From the NCBI GenBank assembly GCA_023213395.1, contig CM041465.1, forward strand, positions 13,516,001-13,580,000: a DNA stretch of 64,000 nucleotides, written 5' to 3'. Within the stretch, counting starts at the first letter, position 1. Every line of letters starts with the position of its first letter. This DNA is from Cycas panzhihuaensis (Eukaryota > Cycadophyta). The translations under genes were made by a program, and so were the position numbers. Positions 33,940 to 45,560 of the stretch are shown here, piece after piece. The notes beneath the pieces were generated by a model. It ran no database searches, was not told where the DNA came from, and saw only the letters and a list, made by a program, of their open reading frames with translations.

Positions 33940-36469
33940 TGGACGCTACCGCTGGGATAACCGCCCGATCGAGCAGCGCGGGAGAGATGGTGACGAAACG
34001 GTAGGAAGTGGAACCTACAAGGCAAGCAACTACCACGCAGCGCCTGCGCGCACGAGCGAGTTCTGGATCCGCAATGGAGTATGGCTACTATCGGGTGACC
34101 CTTCACCACCTTGAGCGAAGGGCTAAGATACGTGGGACGAACCCGGTTGACTGAATAGGCCCTCCCACCCTTGGGTGGCCGTAAGGGAGAGAGAAAGAAC
34201 CTAACAAGGATAGGCCAAGAACAATCCTATGCAAACTAACCGCATACGAGCGATGCGTGAAGCAAGAGTCAAGGCTTAAGGAAGAGGGAGGAAGGGTAAG
34301 GGAGAAGAAGACTCCTACAACCTTTCCTACGAATAACAAAAGTACATGCAACAAGGCAAACAAATTGCAAACTAATACAAAGGCAATTTTCCCTTTAATC
34401 TTCGATGTTCTAATTACTAGGAAAGGAATAAAAGGTAAAAAGCAAGGTGCGAGGGGGACAAAGCGTGCACCGGGCCAAGGCGTGAGAGATGGCGTGAGCC
34501 TTCCTGAGGAGCACCCAACCACCACGCAGCTGCATCGGATGTGAAATGTAGCGGCGAGCCAGGGCTTCCTTACCTTCCCGTGAAAAGTAAATGCGATAAT
34601 CAAGGAAGGAAAGAAACGCTAACTAGCAAATGAGATAGCATAAAATATGACACATGCGAGGGACGCCACGGTGGAAGGGGGCACCCGCAACGCTCTCCGC
34701 TGGCCCGAGTACCAGTAGCAACAACGGTCTCCCTCCTCGCCGAGGGGAGACACCTATATGCAACACAAAGATCTAGCAATATATGTCTAACAACATAAAC
34801 GAGAGTCTAAATGTACATGCATCAATGTTAGTCCAATAAGGAAAATACCAAAGAAGAACGATCCAAATGAAAGGAAACAACAAGGTAAGCCTCGAGTGGC
34901 CTACAGCCCGCAATGGTGCCCAAACCTCTCCCCAAGAGCCACGGGCAATGAGGAGAAAGTCAAGACTCAAGGTCGGAAAACTACCGCAAGAAGGGGCAAG
35001 AAAGACCCAAAGACACCCACGGGAACCGGATGCTACGGGAGCAAACCGTAACCGGGAGCAAAGGCAAAGCCACGAATGGTAGTTGAGAACTACGAATGAT
35101 TCCCAAACACGAGCAGGTCCCAAATCACCGCAACTCGTGATGTCACCGGGTTTGGGCAACACCTGAGTCTCTAAACCCTTGTTTAGATGGCCAAGAGCAA
35201 CATGAGGCGAGAGGGAAGCTTTGAGGGCTTGGAGCCACTTCGGAGCGTGGAAGGTGGCATGAATCCACCCAGCCTCTCCCAAAGCCTATGTAACCCTCAC
35301 GCCGCTTTGGACAAAGAACGCAGCAAGAGACGAGAGAAAGTGGAACAGCAGTCCTTACAAAGGAAAGAGGATCAAACTTCAAGCAACAAACATGAACAAA
35401 TGAGTCGGAGCAAGAATATTGCAAAGAACTTAACAAAAGTAAAGAGTACTGGGAAGAAGAGGCAAGGCTTGCCTCACCAAAGGACAATGAAGGAGGGCCG
35501 GAAAATGTCAGATCCGAGCAGAAAGGTGTTTGAGGCCCCTGCTACGGTATGATGGAGAACACTACAAACGTAGGGCTCATGGATCTCGGATAGAGACCTA
35601 CTGGAAACCGCTTCAAAGGAGCCCTCCAAGGCGCTGAGGGGTTGAGAGAATGTTTCAACCGAGCCAAGGAGAGTCAAGGTCAGATGAAGAGTGCAGTCCT
35701 ACAAAGCAGCAGAGCAGAGCAGAGCAAGAGAGAGTTTTCTTGAGAGTAACTTCCAAAAGTGAGTAAAAAAATAGATAGTGTCCCAAAAGATGCTTAAGTA
35801 CTAAAGCAAAACCCTAAAGTACGCGAATAGGCACTACCGAAGGGAAAAGCGTTAACCACGTGGGCGCTTCGCAACAATGCGAAATTGCCACCATGGATTT
35901 TAAAAACAAACAGAGACAACAGATCATGGAAATTTTAGCTGCATCGAATATTCCAAATGCAGATCGCTGAAATTCCAAATGATGCCAAGATCACGGCCAG
36001 ATCACCAAGATTACGGCCAGATGCACCAGAGACACAATGGGGCCCGCCAACCGTCCAGCCGGGGCAAACGGCGAAAAGGCTAAAGGACAACTAAAACACC
36101 CACCCGGAGCAAACAAGCCAAGAAACGCCCACGGGAGCGTAAATAGGCCCCCAAATGAGGTGGCAAGCTAACCAAGCGACGATGAGACATCACATGGGTG
36201 GAGGTGGCGCAAACCCTGTGGATCCGTGAGAGAGGAGGGCGATGCGAAGTAATACGGTCACTGTGGTGCCACACTCGCTAAGAGTGTGCCCTCGCTATAG
36301 TCGCCATAGGCTAAACATAGGTGTGACGACGACCGTGCCGCCACAAAGTCATACACGATGCAAATATGTAAGCGCACAATCAAGACACAAAAGTGATGAT
36401 AATGCTAGAGACATACCTGCACTTACCTGAGTCGGTGATTCCGTATCCATTCCCGGAAGCCGGGAAACA
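33940..36469 (-). repeat. E5 5' LTR
   Basis: 2530 bp, starting TGTTTCCCGGCTTCCGGGAA on the minus strand. It pairs with 23356-25888. Differences sit in short clusters; AT-rich blocks of 80-150 bases are identical. Confidence 0.9.
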
Positions 36470-36474
36470 GACAT
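36470..36474. repeat. E5 target site duplication (right), GACAT
   Basis: GACAT immediately follows the outer CA of the 5' LTR and matches 23351-23355. Confidence 0.85.
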
Positions 36475-36600
36475 CATCCTATAAAGACATCAGTATACAA
36501 TTGAAGACAAAAATTAAGTTGAATATACCATTCTACAACAAAGACATCACTACAAAATTGAAGATAAGGATCAAGTTAAAGACATCATCTTCAAGACATT
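36475..36600. repeat. E4 short tandem repeat, right part
   Basis: Units built around AAGACATCA, AATTGAAGA and ATCAAGTTAAAG (about 36475, 36500 and 36540) continue the repeat seen at 23295-23350. The E5 target site GACAT is itself part of the unit. Confidence 0.5.
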
Positions 36601-36645
36601 TCTAAGGACAAGGCATTACAAATATAAATGACCCAGATGTGTATT

Positions 36646-36654
36646 AAAGGGGAG
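36646..36654 (+). other. E4 polypurine tract
   Basis: AAAGGGGAG placed directly before the TGTTGG start of the E4 LTR. Confidence 0.6.
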
Positions 36655-36867
36655 TGTTGGAATATTAGTAATGCATATTTATTTTGTCCCATATGCAAGT
36701 GGGTCTCATTATCACTATCATGACAAGTATTATAAATATACAATATAGTGTATCATTGTAAGGATGTTTTTGTTAATTCAGCTTAAGGTACCTTAAAGGT
36801 ACCATTTGACCCTAGAGGTGTTTATTTTTATTTACAAATATTTCTTTACAGGTTACATTTTCCAACA
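36655..36867 (+). repeat. E4 LTR (213 bp)
   Basis: Starts TGTTGGAA and ends TTCCAACA, a perfect 8-bp terminal inverted repeat, with a TATA-like ATTATAAATATA near 36729. The TGTTGG start is common in plant Copia LTRs and fits the UBN2-type gag upstream. I could not find a matching left LTR in the window; the 5' end may have been lost at the junction with the Copia array near 22340. Confidence 0.7.
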
Positions 36868-38188
36868 CTCTTATCATTTCCTTTTATTAGTATTCAATTT
36901 TCCATTTCTCTTATTTTATTTATGTTTGAAAAGGAAATAGATTAAGAGAGGGGAAGGAGAGCATATCTAGAATGGCAAGTCACATTCCTTTAATTCCACC
37001 CTCTTATAATGTAAGACAACTAAATTCTTGTGGTATGACTTGAATAGGAAGGGATTTATGCTAATATGCAAATTATAATGAAGATCTAATAGCATTTCTA
37101 CTTGTCAAATAGACTTATGATGCAAAAAAGGTTTATGTAAATTATTCAAAATGAAGAAATACAATCAAAACCATATGAGTTAATCTTCAATGAGAAGAGT
37201 AGATTTGGAAAATAGCTTTAAGCTTTTAGTTGATGGAAAGGTGATGGCTTGATTTCTTGTTTCCTATAGTAATATAAAGGATATACTTGTAAGGAAACAC
37301 TAATATCTAAGCAAAACCATATATATGTAATATCTCTTATATAAAGTAATATCAAAATAAGTAAGGAAATATGTAATTCAACTTGGTAAAGAGGAGGAAA
37401 TAGAGTTTCAATAGGATCAACATCTTCCAAGTGAAGTAAGCACCTCGAGTTGTACCTAGGTGCTACTTCTCCTTATAACAACCTCACACAATAATGGAAT
37501 AATGAGCAGCAAAGGGAGAAGAAGGGAGGATGTCTACAAAGAATGATATCAAATAATAAACATCCTATAAAATAGCAAAAACACGATGTGCAAGAATATG
37601 AAACAAATAAAGAAATAAACTCACTAAAGCAAAAGAGAGAGGATTACCTCATCCCAATGAAGTGGAGGTGGACAATAGTTATTGATTCTCCTCTCAAGGG
37701 GTCTTTAATGCTATTAGGAAGGATGTCTCCAAGAATGAAATGGATAAATGATGGTGTAAAGCAAGGGTGCCTAATTCTCTTAGAATTTTAGTAGCATAGT
37801 GGTCTAGTTTTTACCTTTTAACTTGATCTCCTCCTCAATGGAAAAAATAGGGAGATTTATAGATGAGGGAAAGGGTGAGAAGGGTGGTTTTTATCCCACA
37901 ATATAGGAGAAAATAAGGGAATAAATCCATGAGTCATGCTCATAGATTTAGACCAAAAACCACATGGGAAGAAGGAATTTCGGTATAATTTAGCCTCTTT
38001 GGGCCACCCAAATCTAACGACTATTGATCTAGGGATGACACAAGCTACCTAAGATAGATAAGAGTGTATTAATGAGTTGATTATCACCTTGGGATAAATT
38101 TAGACAGGTGACTGTCATACTATAAACATATTCATAGTAGCATAAAATCATCCATGGTACCATGAATTACTTCATAGTACTACTTATA
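36868..38188 (-). repeat. E6 LTR remnant, left part
   Basis: Degenerate, AT-rich DNA. Around 37460-37620 it keeps the order of E5 LTR phrases (GCAGCAAAGGGAGAAGAAGG against GCAGCAAGAGACGAGAGAAA near 24750, and a GTGCAAGAATATG phrase against AGCAAGAATATTG near 24830). I infer that it is the same LTR family in the same direction, interrupted by E7 at 38189. The first few hundred bases (36868-37440) are not clearly assigned; no protein domain is seen there. Confidence 0.5.
38184..38188. repeat. E7 target site duplication (left), TTATA
   Basis: TTATA before the left LTR against TTATT after the right LTR (48249-48253): four of five bases match, as expected for an old insertion. Confidence 0.6.
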
Positions 38189-38547
38189 TGTGGTAGTTAA
38201 GTTTCAACCTTTTATTTATATCTATAGCAGTTGCAACTAACTTAGATCATAGTAAATATAAATATTATGATGTAAAGGATATGGGGAGAGAGAATTATTT
38301 TTGGAGAATAGTTATAGCACTCTAGTTGCTCTCACATAGAAGGAGGTCAGCTACAATTATGTGTCTATTGTAAATCCATTCTATATGTACTATTCTAGGT
38401 CAGTTTAGGTTATGAGAGAACTAGAACAACCCATCATAATGCAATGACTATTGTTCTTGTACTCAAATATAATGTTGCATATTGATAAATGTTGCAATTA
38501 GTTGATTCTTGTGCTTATTTCGTATGAGATTTTAGGCATGCCATACA
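38189..38547 (+). repeat. E7 5' LTR
   Basis: 359 bp, TGTGGTAGTTAAG...GCCATACA. It matches 47890-48248, about 85-90% by eye, with a TATA-like AAATATAAATATT near 38252. Confidence 0.85.
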
Positions 38548-38548
38548 T

Positions 38549-38566
38549 TGGTTCCATTGCCAAATC
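38549..38566 (+). other. E7 putative primer-binding site
   Basis: TGGTTCCATTGCCAAATC starts one base after the LTR. The TGG start and position fit a primer site. The matching tRNA is not identified. Confidence 0.45.
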
Positions 38567-38639
38567 AAACCAAGAGAATAGGTGAGATCAATTAGAATTT
38601 TCATGGGTCCTCTTCTATGCCACCCAAAGTAGAAGCCAA

Positions 38640-40300
38640 AATGTATCGTGATCAAGGGGAGCATTAGAAGAAAGAAAGAATCCAGGTAGGGCTACGTAAA
38701 CCCAGATTTGTAATTATGCCAAAGAAGCAAGTGAAAAGCGACCATTTGCATGTTCAATAAAAAAGAGGAAATTAAAAAATGAGGAAGGAATAAAGGATCA
38801 AAATATGGGTATAATAGAGACATAAGCAGATGAAGAAAGTAATCAGAGGTGTACAGAAGAAGAGGATCCAATTAAATAGATATAAGCACTAAGTGTGGAT
38901 GAAGATATTCAGTAGGATTTTGTTGAAGGAAACTTACAAAAAATAGAAGCATTAGGGGAGAATTCCATTAAGCTAAGAATATATAGCATGGTGAAATAAA
39001 CATGGAATCATCATTTATTAGAAATCTAAACTCGAAGCCACATAATAAACCCCTTGCTCAAGTTGCCAATGGTGACCCTAGTGAGTAGTGTAGGAGGTGC
39101 AATAGGAGGAGGACAAAGTGGGATATCAGATGGAGGAAATCCAATAAATACAACCCCATACATTATGGTGTAAAGTGACTCAATGTTTTTAAGTCTCCAA
39201 TTTGATGGCACTACAGATCTTGATGATTATTTAGCATTGTTTTAAAACATGATCTACATAAAAAAGATCATGGATCAAGGGGAAATTAAGACTCATTTCT
39301 TTCCAACATTAAGGGGCCCCATAATAGTATGGTTCCAATATGTTGCAGGCCAGTAATTGAATTGGGACCAACTATAGGATCAATTTCTTAATTGATTTTA
39401 GAAATTGAGGGATCCAATAGTTATCTCACAAGCTTTGGAAGAAATCCATTAGTATCTAGGGGAATCTGTAATGATTTTGATGGAAGGATGCAAGTCATAA
39501 TGAATAAGATGTGGGTGTCAATAACAATCAACCCAATGTTGGCAATTAAATATTTTATACAAGAGTTGATACCTTAATTGCAAGATAAAGTAATGTTATA
39601 TCTAATGAATAGTTATGAGCAATTAAGGGAATTAACATTAAAATTTAAAAATTAGATGAAATCAGCTTATTCCCAGATGATGATACAAGCCCCAATATAT
39701 TGCTCTAATACGCTAGCACAATCCACACCACAAATGGGTATGAATCTAGAAATCGAAGCCTCAAAGAAAGAAGTAGAAGTATTGAAATAGTAACCCACCA
39801 TTTCTATTCCTAATAGCATGCAACATATGCAAGAATTAGAAAAGTTCCACACAGAGTTATCCTGATTGTGAATGGAAAAATTAAGAGAAAATAACTAGTG
39901 CCCTCCATTGTGTAATTAACAAAGGAATGAGCATGGAGGATCCATGAAATGGTATGAGATTTGCTAAAAGAATAATCATAGCACATGGGAATGCTACTTC
40001 TGACCAAAAAATGAAGGTGAGATACATAATGTCTATTCAAAAAAGACAAAAAAGGGAGCTATAAAGTAATATAAAGGTAAGATAAGACCTATTTATTGTT
40101 TCTTATGTTAGAGATGGGGACATTTCAGATTTGAATATCCATTAGAGAAGAAAGAGGGAGAATACATCTACAAAGAATATGGACTAGTAGATCATGAATG
40201 GTCTAATTGCCCCAAGAATAGTAAGATACAAAATACCAATTTGGTGGATATAATTTTGGATCAAGAGAAGCCAAATTACCTACATACATGAAGCAGTAAA
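38640..40300 (+). pseudogene. E7 gag remnant
   Basis: The capsid part reads LQFDGTTDLDDYLALF near 39195-39240, followed by IKTHFFPTLRGPIIVWFQY (about 39285-39345) and LNWDQL...DQFLN, the usual order of a retrotransposon gag domain. Three zinc-knuckle-like motifs follow: ICKKNNHSTWECYF near 39965, CFLC-RWGHFRFEYPLEKK near 40100, and KEYGLVDHEWSNCPK near 40165. Some cysteines are changed to tyrosine or a stop. Upstream, 38640-39180 has a lysine- and glutamate-rich N-terminal part. Stops are frequent. Confidence 0.75.
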
Positions 40301-40659
40301 TCAACTGGACCCCCTATTATTCAAGATAATTTTCTAGATCCAATTGTAGAGAAATAATGACTATAAGATATGGTAAATATACTTCAGGATATAATGGGAG
40401 AAACCCAAGAGGAGAGGCAACTAGGAAGATTTAAAGGATTGCACTATAAGAGGAGGACAACCCAATCACCAAAAGGTATGAATCCTTGGCAAAGTTTACA
40501 AACTGTGAAGGATATACTTACTAAATCAGGAGTATCAATTCTTATATCAGTTATATTTAAATGATGGGAAGTAGGGTATTTTTAGCAATTAGTTTTAGAT
40601 CAAATTAAGAAACCAGTTCTTAGAACTATAACCCAAAGTTCCAATGATGATGCTTGTAA

Positions 40660-41020
40660 CCACTTTGTATAGAACTATTGTAGACGAGGGCTTAGGGGTA
40701 AATATATTTCCCAAATCTTCATGGACAGCACTAGGAAGGCCCAATGTGGTTGCTCTAAACTATTTTATTAGATTAGTAAATTAATTACAAGTCAAGCCCA
40801 TGAGAACGTTATTGAATGTTCTAGTAATTGTGGTAGAAGTAACTGTACTATTGGATTTTCTAGTAGTTTGGATGTAAGACTAAAAGAAGATATACCTAGC
40901 TCTATTAGGAAGACCATGGTTGCTAGTTACAAAAGCAATCCAGGATTAGGAAAAACATACCTTTACATTGCCATTGGGAGAAAAAATGGTAACCTTTCCC
41001 TTATGTTCAGATAGGCCAAA
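40660..41020 (+). pseudogene. E7 aspartic protease remnant
   Basis: RTIVDEGLGVNIFPKSSW at about 40670-40720 is the active-site region with D-E-G in place of D-G/S-G, followed by LGRPNVVALNYFIRLV and, near 40890, LALLGRPWLL, the LLGRPWL block. It ends near TFTLPLGEKMVTF at 40990. Confidence 0.7.
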
Positions 41021-41689
41021 GATAGAAAAGATCGAAGACAAAGAAAGAGCTTCCTCTACAATAGTAACATCAAAATCCACAATGAGTTCTTATTCTGAAA
41101 TAGCATTTCAGATACAACCAAGATTGCCAAATAGTCCCTCATCTTCTTATATGTTAAATTGGTTATAGAATGCTTGGGAAGAAATAGAACCAACTGCGTG
41201 ATATTATGTGGAATATTGCATAGATGCTTTAGAAGAAAAGAATGATAAGCCACCTTAGTTGGAAAGAATCCAAGAAAAATCTACTTATATAATGATGCTC
41301 TGCAATTATGTAATACAATTTTAAGGAATAAAATGCAACAACATTTTTTATACTTGGTGTTCTTTTATTCACAAACTCGAATTGAGTATGGATTGCAATT
41401 ATAGAACTTTAATTCTTGGTCTCAAATAAGTAAAAATCTTCCTCTAAAGTTTTATAAAAATGTTCAAAAGTGGGTGGGGTATATTAAAGGAATAGAACAA
41501 ATCTTTCAAAAGCAGGAAACATATTCCTTCTAAATAGAAAAAAAAGATATGTAAACTAGTCCCATAATGGAATGGAGTATTGATAACACACTAGCCTATG
41601 TGTTAGGCCTTGATGCAAAATAGTGATAGGGGAAAAGTTAACAATATAGGAAATCAATATCGAGACTAAGGAATAACCATGAATAATCA

Positions 41690-42610
41690 GTGTGGGTGAT
41701 TATTGGAAGGAAGAAATGGTGCAGCAAGTAACCACATTATTCTTGGGATATAAAGATATCTTTGCCTGGTCTTACAAAGACCTAAAGGGTATTCCATTAG
41801 AGTTGGGAGAACATAAAATAGAGCTGATGGAAGGAGTAAAATTAGTGAGGCAAAGACCATATTGCATGAATCCTAAGTATAAAGAATGAGTCAAGGCTAA
41901 ATTAGACAAATTATTGGAGGCAAACTACATTTTTAAAGTGGAGAATAGTGAATAAGTGAGCCTTGAAGTGGTAGTCCCAAAAAAAATGGGAAATTGAGAG
42001 TCTGTGTCAATTACAAAGCCCTAAATAAAGCCACTAAGAAGGACCCATTTCCATTCCCTTTTATAGAAGATATTTTAGAGAAGGTTATAGGACATGAGAT
42101 ATACTCGTTTACTAATGGATTCGACAGATACAATTAGGTCTAAATTATATGTGAGGATCAATTAAGAATATCCTTCATCATAGAGTGAGGTATGTATGCA
42201 TTTCAGGTAATGCCTTTCAAACTCATAAATGCTCCTACAACATTAAATAAATAATAGGGAAAATAATTGAAGTATTTTTGTATGACTAGACATTATTTAC
42301 TGTGTTAAAAAATCATCTTGAATGTTTATGATCAATGCTAGAAATTTGTAAGAAAAATAATCTTTGTCTCAATCCTACAAAATGCACCTTTATGGTGCCA
42401 TTTAAAACTCTATTGGGGCATGTAGTAATGAAAGAAGGATTACTAATGGATCCAAATAAGGTCACAAGGATTTTAAACTTTACAGTACCAAAAACTCAGA
42501 GGCAAGTGAAAGCTTTCTTAGGAATGACAGGATACTATCAAAAATTTATAAAGGATTATGCTCTAATAGTAAATCCATTGGAAATTTTATTAAAAAAGAA
42601 TATAGAATGA
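41690..42610 (+). pseudogene. E7 reverse transcriptase remnant
   Basis: Starts with DIFAWSYKDLKGIPLELGEH (about 41755) and VRQRPYCMNPKYKE, then VNYKALNKATKKDPFPFPF (about 42008), HEIYSFTNGFDRYN carrying the first catalytic region as N-G-F instead of D-G-F (about 42093), and VMPFKLINAPTT (about 42210). The YxDD box near 42280 is degraded to text like FLYD. Then NNLCLNPTKCTFMVPF and RQVKAFLGMTGYYQKFIKDY follow to 42610. Frameshifts and stops occur around 41985 and 42250. Confidence 0.8.
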
Positions 42611-43120
42611 TAATGGCAACTTTAGTAGCAATTGACATTTGAACTGCTAAAGAAAAAGCTAGCCTAAGTGCCAAACTTGGGATTTCTATATTAGGAAAAA
42701 CCCTTTCATGTACATGTAGACACTTATCTATTCATAATTGGGTGTGTGTTAACACAACTAGAAGATGATAAAATTGATTTAACGAATTTATTTTGTGACT
42801 AGGAAATTAACAGATGCCAAAAAGAACTATTATGTGACTGAATAAGAAGGATTGGGCATGGTGTATGCTCTTTAAAAGTTTAGGCATTTTTTATTAGCTA
42901 ATCTATTTGTTTTCTTTATTGATCACTAGGTGCTTTAATATTTAATTAATAAGGCCATTTTCCAAGGAAGAATCGATAGGTGGCTCATGTTATTTCTAGA
43001 ATTCAACTTTAAGATTATAGTGAAAAAAGGAGCTAAGCATACAATTTCATATGTAGTTTCAAGAGAAGTTGATGGGGAACTAGCAACAAGTATTCAGGAT
43101 GACTTCCCAAATGCAGAATT
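42611..43120 (+). pseudogene. E7 RNase H remnant
   Basis: EKPFHVHVDTYLFIIGCVLTQ near 42700-42760 is the first strand with the catalytic Asp (V-D), followed by the KLTDAKKNYYVTE-like helix around 42810 in a shifted frame, and a C-terminal piece near 42970-43060 corresponding to RWLMLFLEFNFKIIV. Broken by several stops. Confidence 0.65.
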
Positions 43121-43249
43121 ATTTGCCATTCAAGCAATACATGAGTGGTATGAAGATATCGCGTGATTTCTATCAACAAGACAAACACCGGTAGGGATGG
43201 AATGCATTGAATGATAAAGCTTTATTAAAAGAACTTTTCCTTTCCAACT

Positions 43250-44320
43250 AATTCAAGGGATGTTGTATAGAATGGGACTTGATCAAATTTTAAGAAGATA
43301 TGTAATGGGATGCAAAGTAGAAGCTGTCATCTAAGAAGGCCATGAAGGAATCACAACAAAACATCAAGGTGCATATCAATAAGTAGAAAAATTCTACTAG
43401 CAAGTCTATGGTGACCTACAATTTTTGAGGATGTACAAAAGTGTGTATGGAGTTGTGATGTATGTTAACTAGTAGGAAAGCTATCAAGAAATCATTTAAT
43501 ACCCTTGTGTCCTATACTAGCTCAAGTGCCATTTAAAAAATGGGGACTGGACTTTATTGGACCAATTAACCCACCAACTCAATGTATGAATGCATGATAT
43601 ATCTTGGTCGCTATAGATTTTTTAACAAAATGGATAGAAACCAAAGTAATGAAAATATGCAATGCATAAAGTACCACTAGGTTTCTATACAAAATGATAA
43701 TCATTCAATTTGGTTGTCTATTAGAGATCATTTTAGATCAAGGTCATAGTTTTCTTAATGAAATGATAAAGCAATCGATGCAGGAATTCTTGGTTCAATA
43801 TTTTAAGTCTTCTCCATATTATCCAAGGGTAAATGGGGAGCTAGAAAGCACAAATAAAATTCTAAAGTTGGCATTATCAAAATTTTGTAATGAAGGACGT
43901 ATATATTGGGTAGAACGACTCCATTCAATTTTATAGGCTGATAAGATAACAATGAAGTGACCATATAAGCAAACTCCATTCCAGTTAGTTTATGGCCTGG
44001 AAGTTATACTCCCTTTGGAATTTTAGACATTAAGCTTTAGGGTGGCATTAGAACTACGATCGCCGAGGTTGATTTGAGATCAACAAAGATATTAAACTAA
44101 TAAAGCTAGATAAAAAATGGGCAAGAACTTGGTGGGAATTGAAAGCAAAAAAGATGAGAAGAAAGGCAGGGCATGATTAACACCTTAAAGTTCCATAGTT
44201 CTAGGAAGGAGATCTTGTTTGATCTATGATAGTATATTTTGATTCAAACATAGGAAATTAAAGTTGAGGTGGCTTGGCCCATATAGGGTAAATCACATTT
44301 GGTCAAATAGAGTAGTGTAA
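43250..44320 (+). pseudogene. E7 integrase remnant
   Basis: The zinc part begins near EGHEGITTKHQGAYQ (about 43335). The core has KKWGLDFIGPINPPT (first Asp, about 43540), VAIDFLTKWIE (about 43607), EIILDQGHSFLNEMI (second Asp, about 43728) and SSPYYPRVNGELESTNKIL (Glu, about 43807). RIYWVERLHSIL and FQLVYGLEVILPLEF close the core. The sequence then fades into basic, lysine-rich text to about 44300. No chromodomain is seen. Confidence 0.8.
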
Positions 44321-44469
44321 CTCCAATAAATTGATAGAAAACTATTTGAAAAACTAGTCAATAGAAGTCAACTAAAAAGGTATATCACGAAATAAAAAAA
44401 ATAAGAAGCACAAGAACCATAAGAACAAAATTTCCTTGTAACTTTTATGATGGAAGTAGTTGGTTATAA

Positions 44470-45560
44470 GAGAAGGTGTAACCTCAAAATCAAGAAATTA
44501 GGTTGTAATTAGGACATAAAGTTACAATTTAGATGTAAAGTTACAACTATGAGGTGAAGTTATAACCTGGATGTAAAGTTGCAACTTGGACGCCAAGTTG
44601 CAACTCGGTTATAAAGTTGCAACCTAGATGCAAAGTTATAACTTGGACATGAAGTTGTAACTTGAATGTAAAGTTACAACCTAAATGTAAAGTTATAATC
44701 TAGATGTAAAGTTGTAACTTGGACATGAAGTTGCAACCTAGATGCAAAGTTGTAACTCGAATACAAATTTGCAACCTAGACATGAAGTTGTAACCTAGAT
44801 GTAAAGTTGCAACTTGAATGCAAAGTTACAACTTAGATGTAAAGTTATAACCTAGATGTAAAGTTGTAACCTGGATGTGAAGTTGCAACCTGAATGCAAA
44901 GTTGCAACTCAGATATAAAGTTACAACCTAGATATGAAGTTGTAACTTATATACAAAGTTACAACCTAGATATAAAGTTGCAACCTAGATGCAAAGTTAC
45001 AACTCGAATGCAAAGTTGCAACCTGGATGTAAAGCTACAACTTGGATGTGAAGTAACAACTTGGACATAAAGTTGTAACTTAGATGCAAAGTTACAACTT
45101 AGACATAAAGTTGTAACCTGGATGCAAAGTTGCAACTCAGATGTAAAGTCATAACCTAGATGTGAAGTTGTAACTTAGATGTAAAGTTGCAACCTGGACA
45201 TGAAGTTGCAATATGGATGTAAAGCTACAAGTCAGATGCAAAATTGCAACTTAAATATAGAGTTGAAATCTAGATGTAAAGTTGCAACTTAGACACAACC
45301 TAGATGCAAAGTCACAATGTATACATGAAGTTGTAACTGAGATGCAAAATTGTAACTCAGATGTAAAGTTGTAACTTGAGTGCAAAGTTATAATTCAGAC
45401 ATAAAGTGGTAACTTGGATGTAAAGCCACAGCATAGAAGCAATTCGCAATGCAAAGTCATAACCTAGATAATAAGTGCAACATGGATGCAGATTTGGCAA
45501 GTTAAGGCAAAGTTACAATAGGGAAACAAAGTTGAAATTTAGAGTTAATTGTTAAATTAC
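44470..45560. repeat. E7 internal minisatellite, unit about 18-19 bp
   Basis: More than 50 imperfect copies of a unit close to GATGTAAAGTTGCAACCTG, with GTTGTAACTTGGA-type variants, fill about 1.1 kb between integrase and the extra ORF. The phrases AAGTTGCAACC and GTTGTAACTAACTTGGAT also occur at the start of the E7 LTR (47897-47945), so the unit may derive from the LTR. The AAGTTGCAACTT form is palindromic. Confidence 0.85.

Larger units (their letters stand above)
23356..36469 (-). mobile_element. E5: complete Tat-like Gypsy retrotransposon with dual RNase H
   Basis: 13,114-bp element bounded by 2.53-kb LTRs with TG...CA ends and a perfect 5-bp duplication, GACAT. On the minus strand the order is 5' LTR, primer site, gag, protease, RT, RNase H, integrase, a second (archaeal-type) RNase H, purine tract, 3' LTR. 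It is GC-rich and retains many CpG sites, unlike its surroundings, so it is the youngest insertion here. The reading frames are broken by many single-base indels. These could be true decay or base-call errors, because the LTRs differ in the same clustered way. The dual RNase H, gag knuckle and absence of a chromodomain point to the Tat lineage. Confidence 0.9.

Noticed and set aside
37218-37430. 70-codon minus-strand hydrophobic ORF
   Set aside because: It lies in degraded LTR-like DNA and has no recognisable family.
44470-45560. CRISPR-like array
   Set aside because: Units are contiguous, imperfect and 18-19 bp with no unique spacers; the context is a plant retrotransposon.
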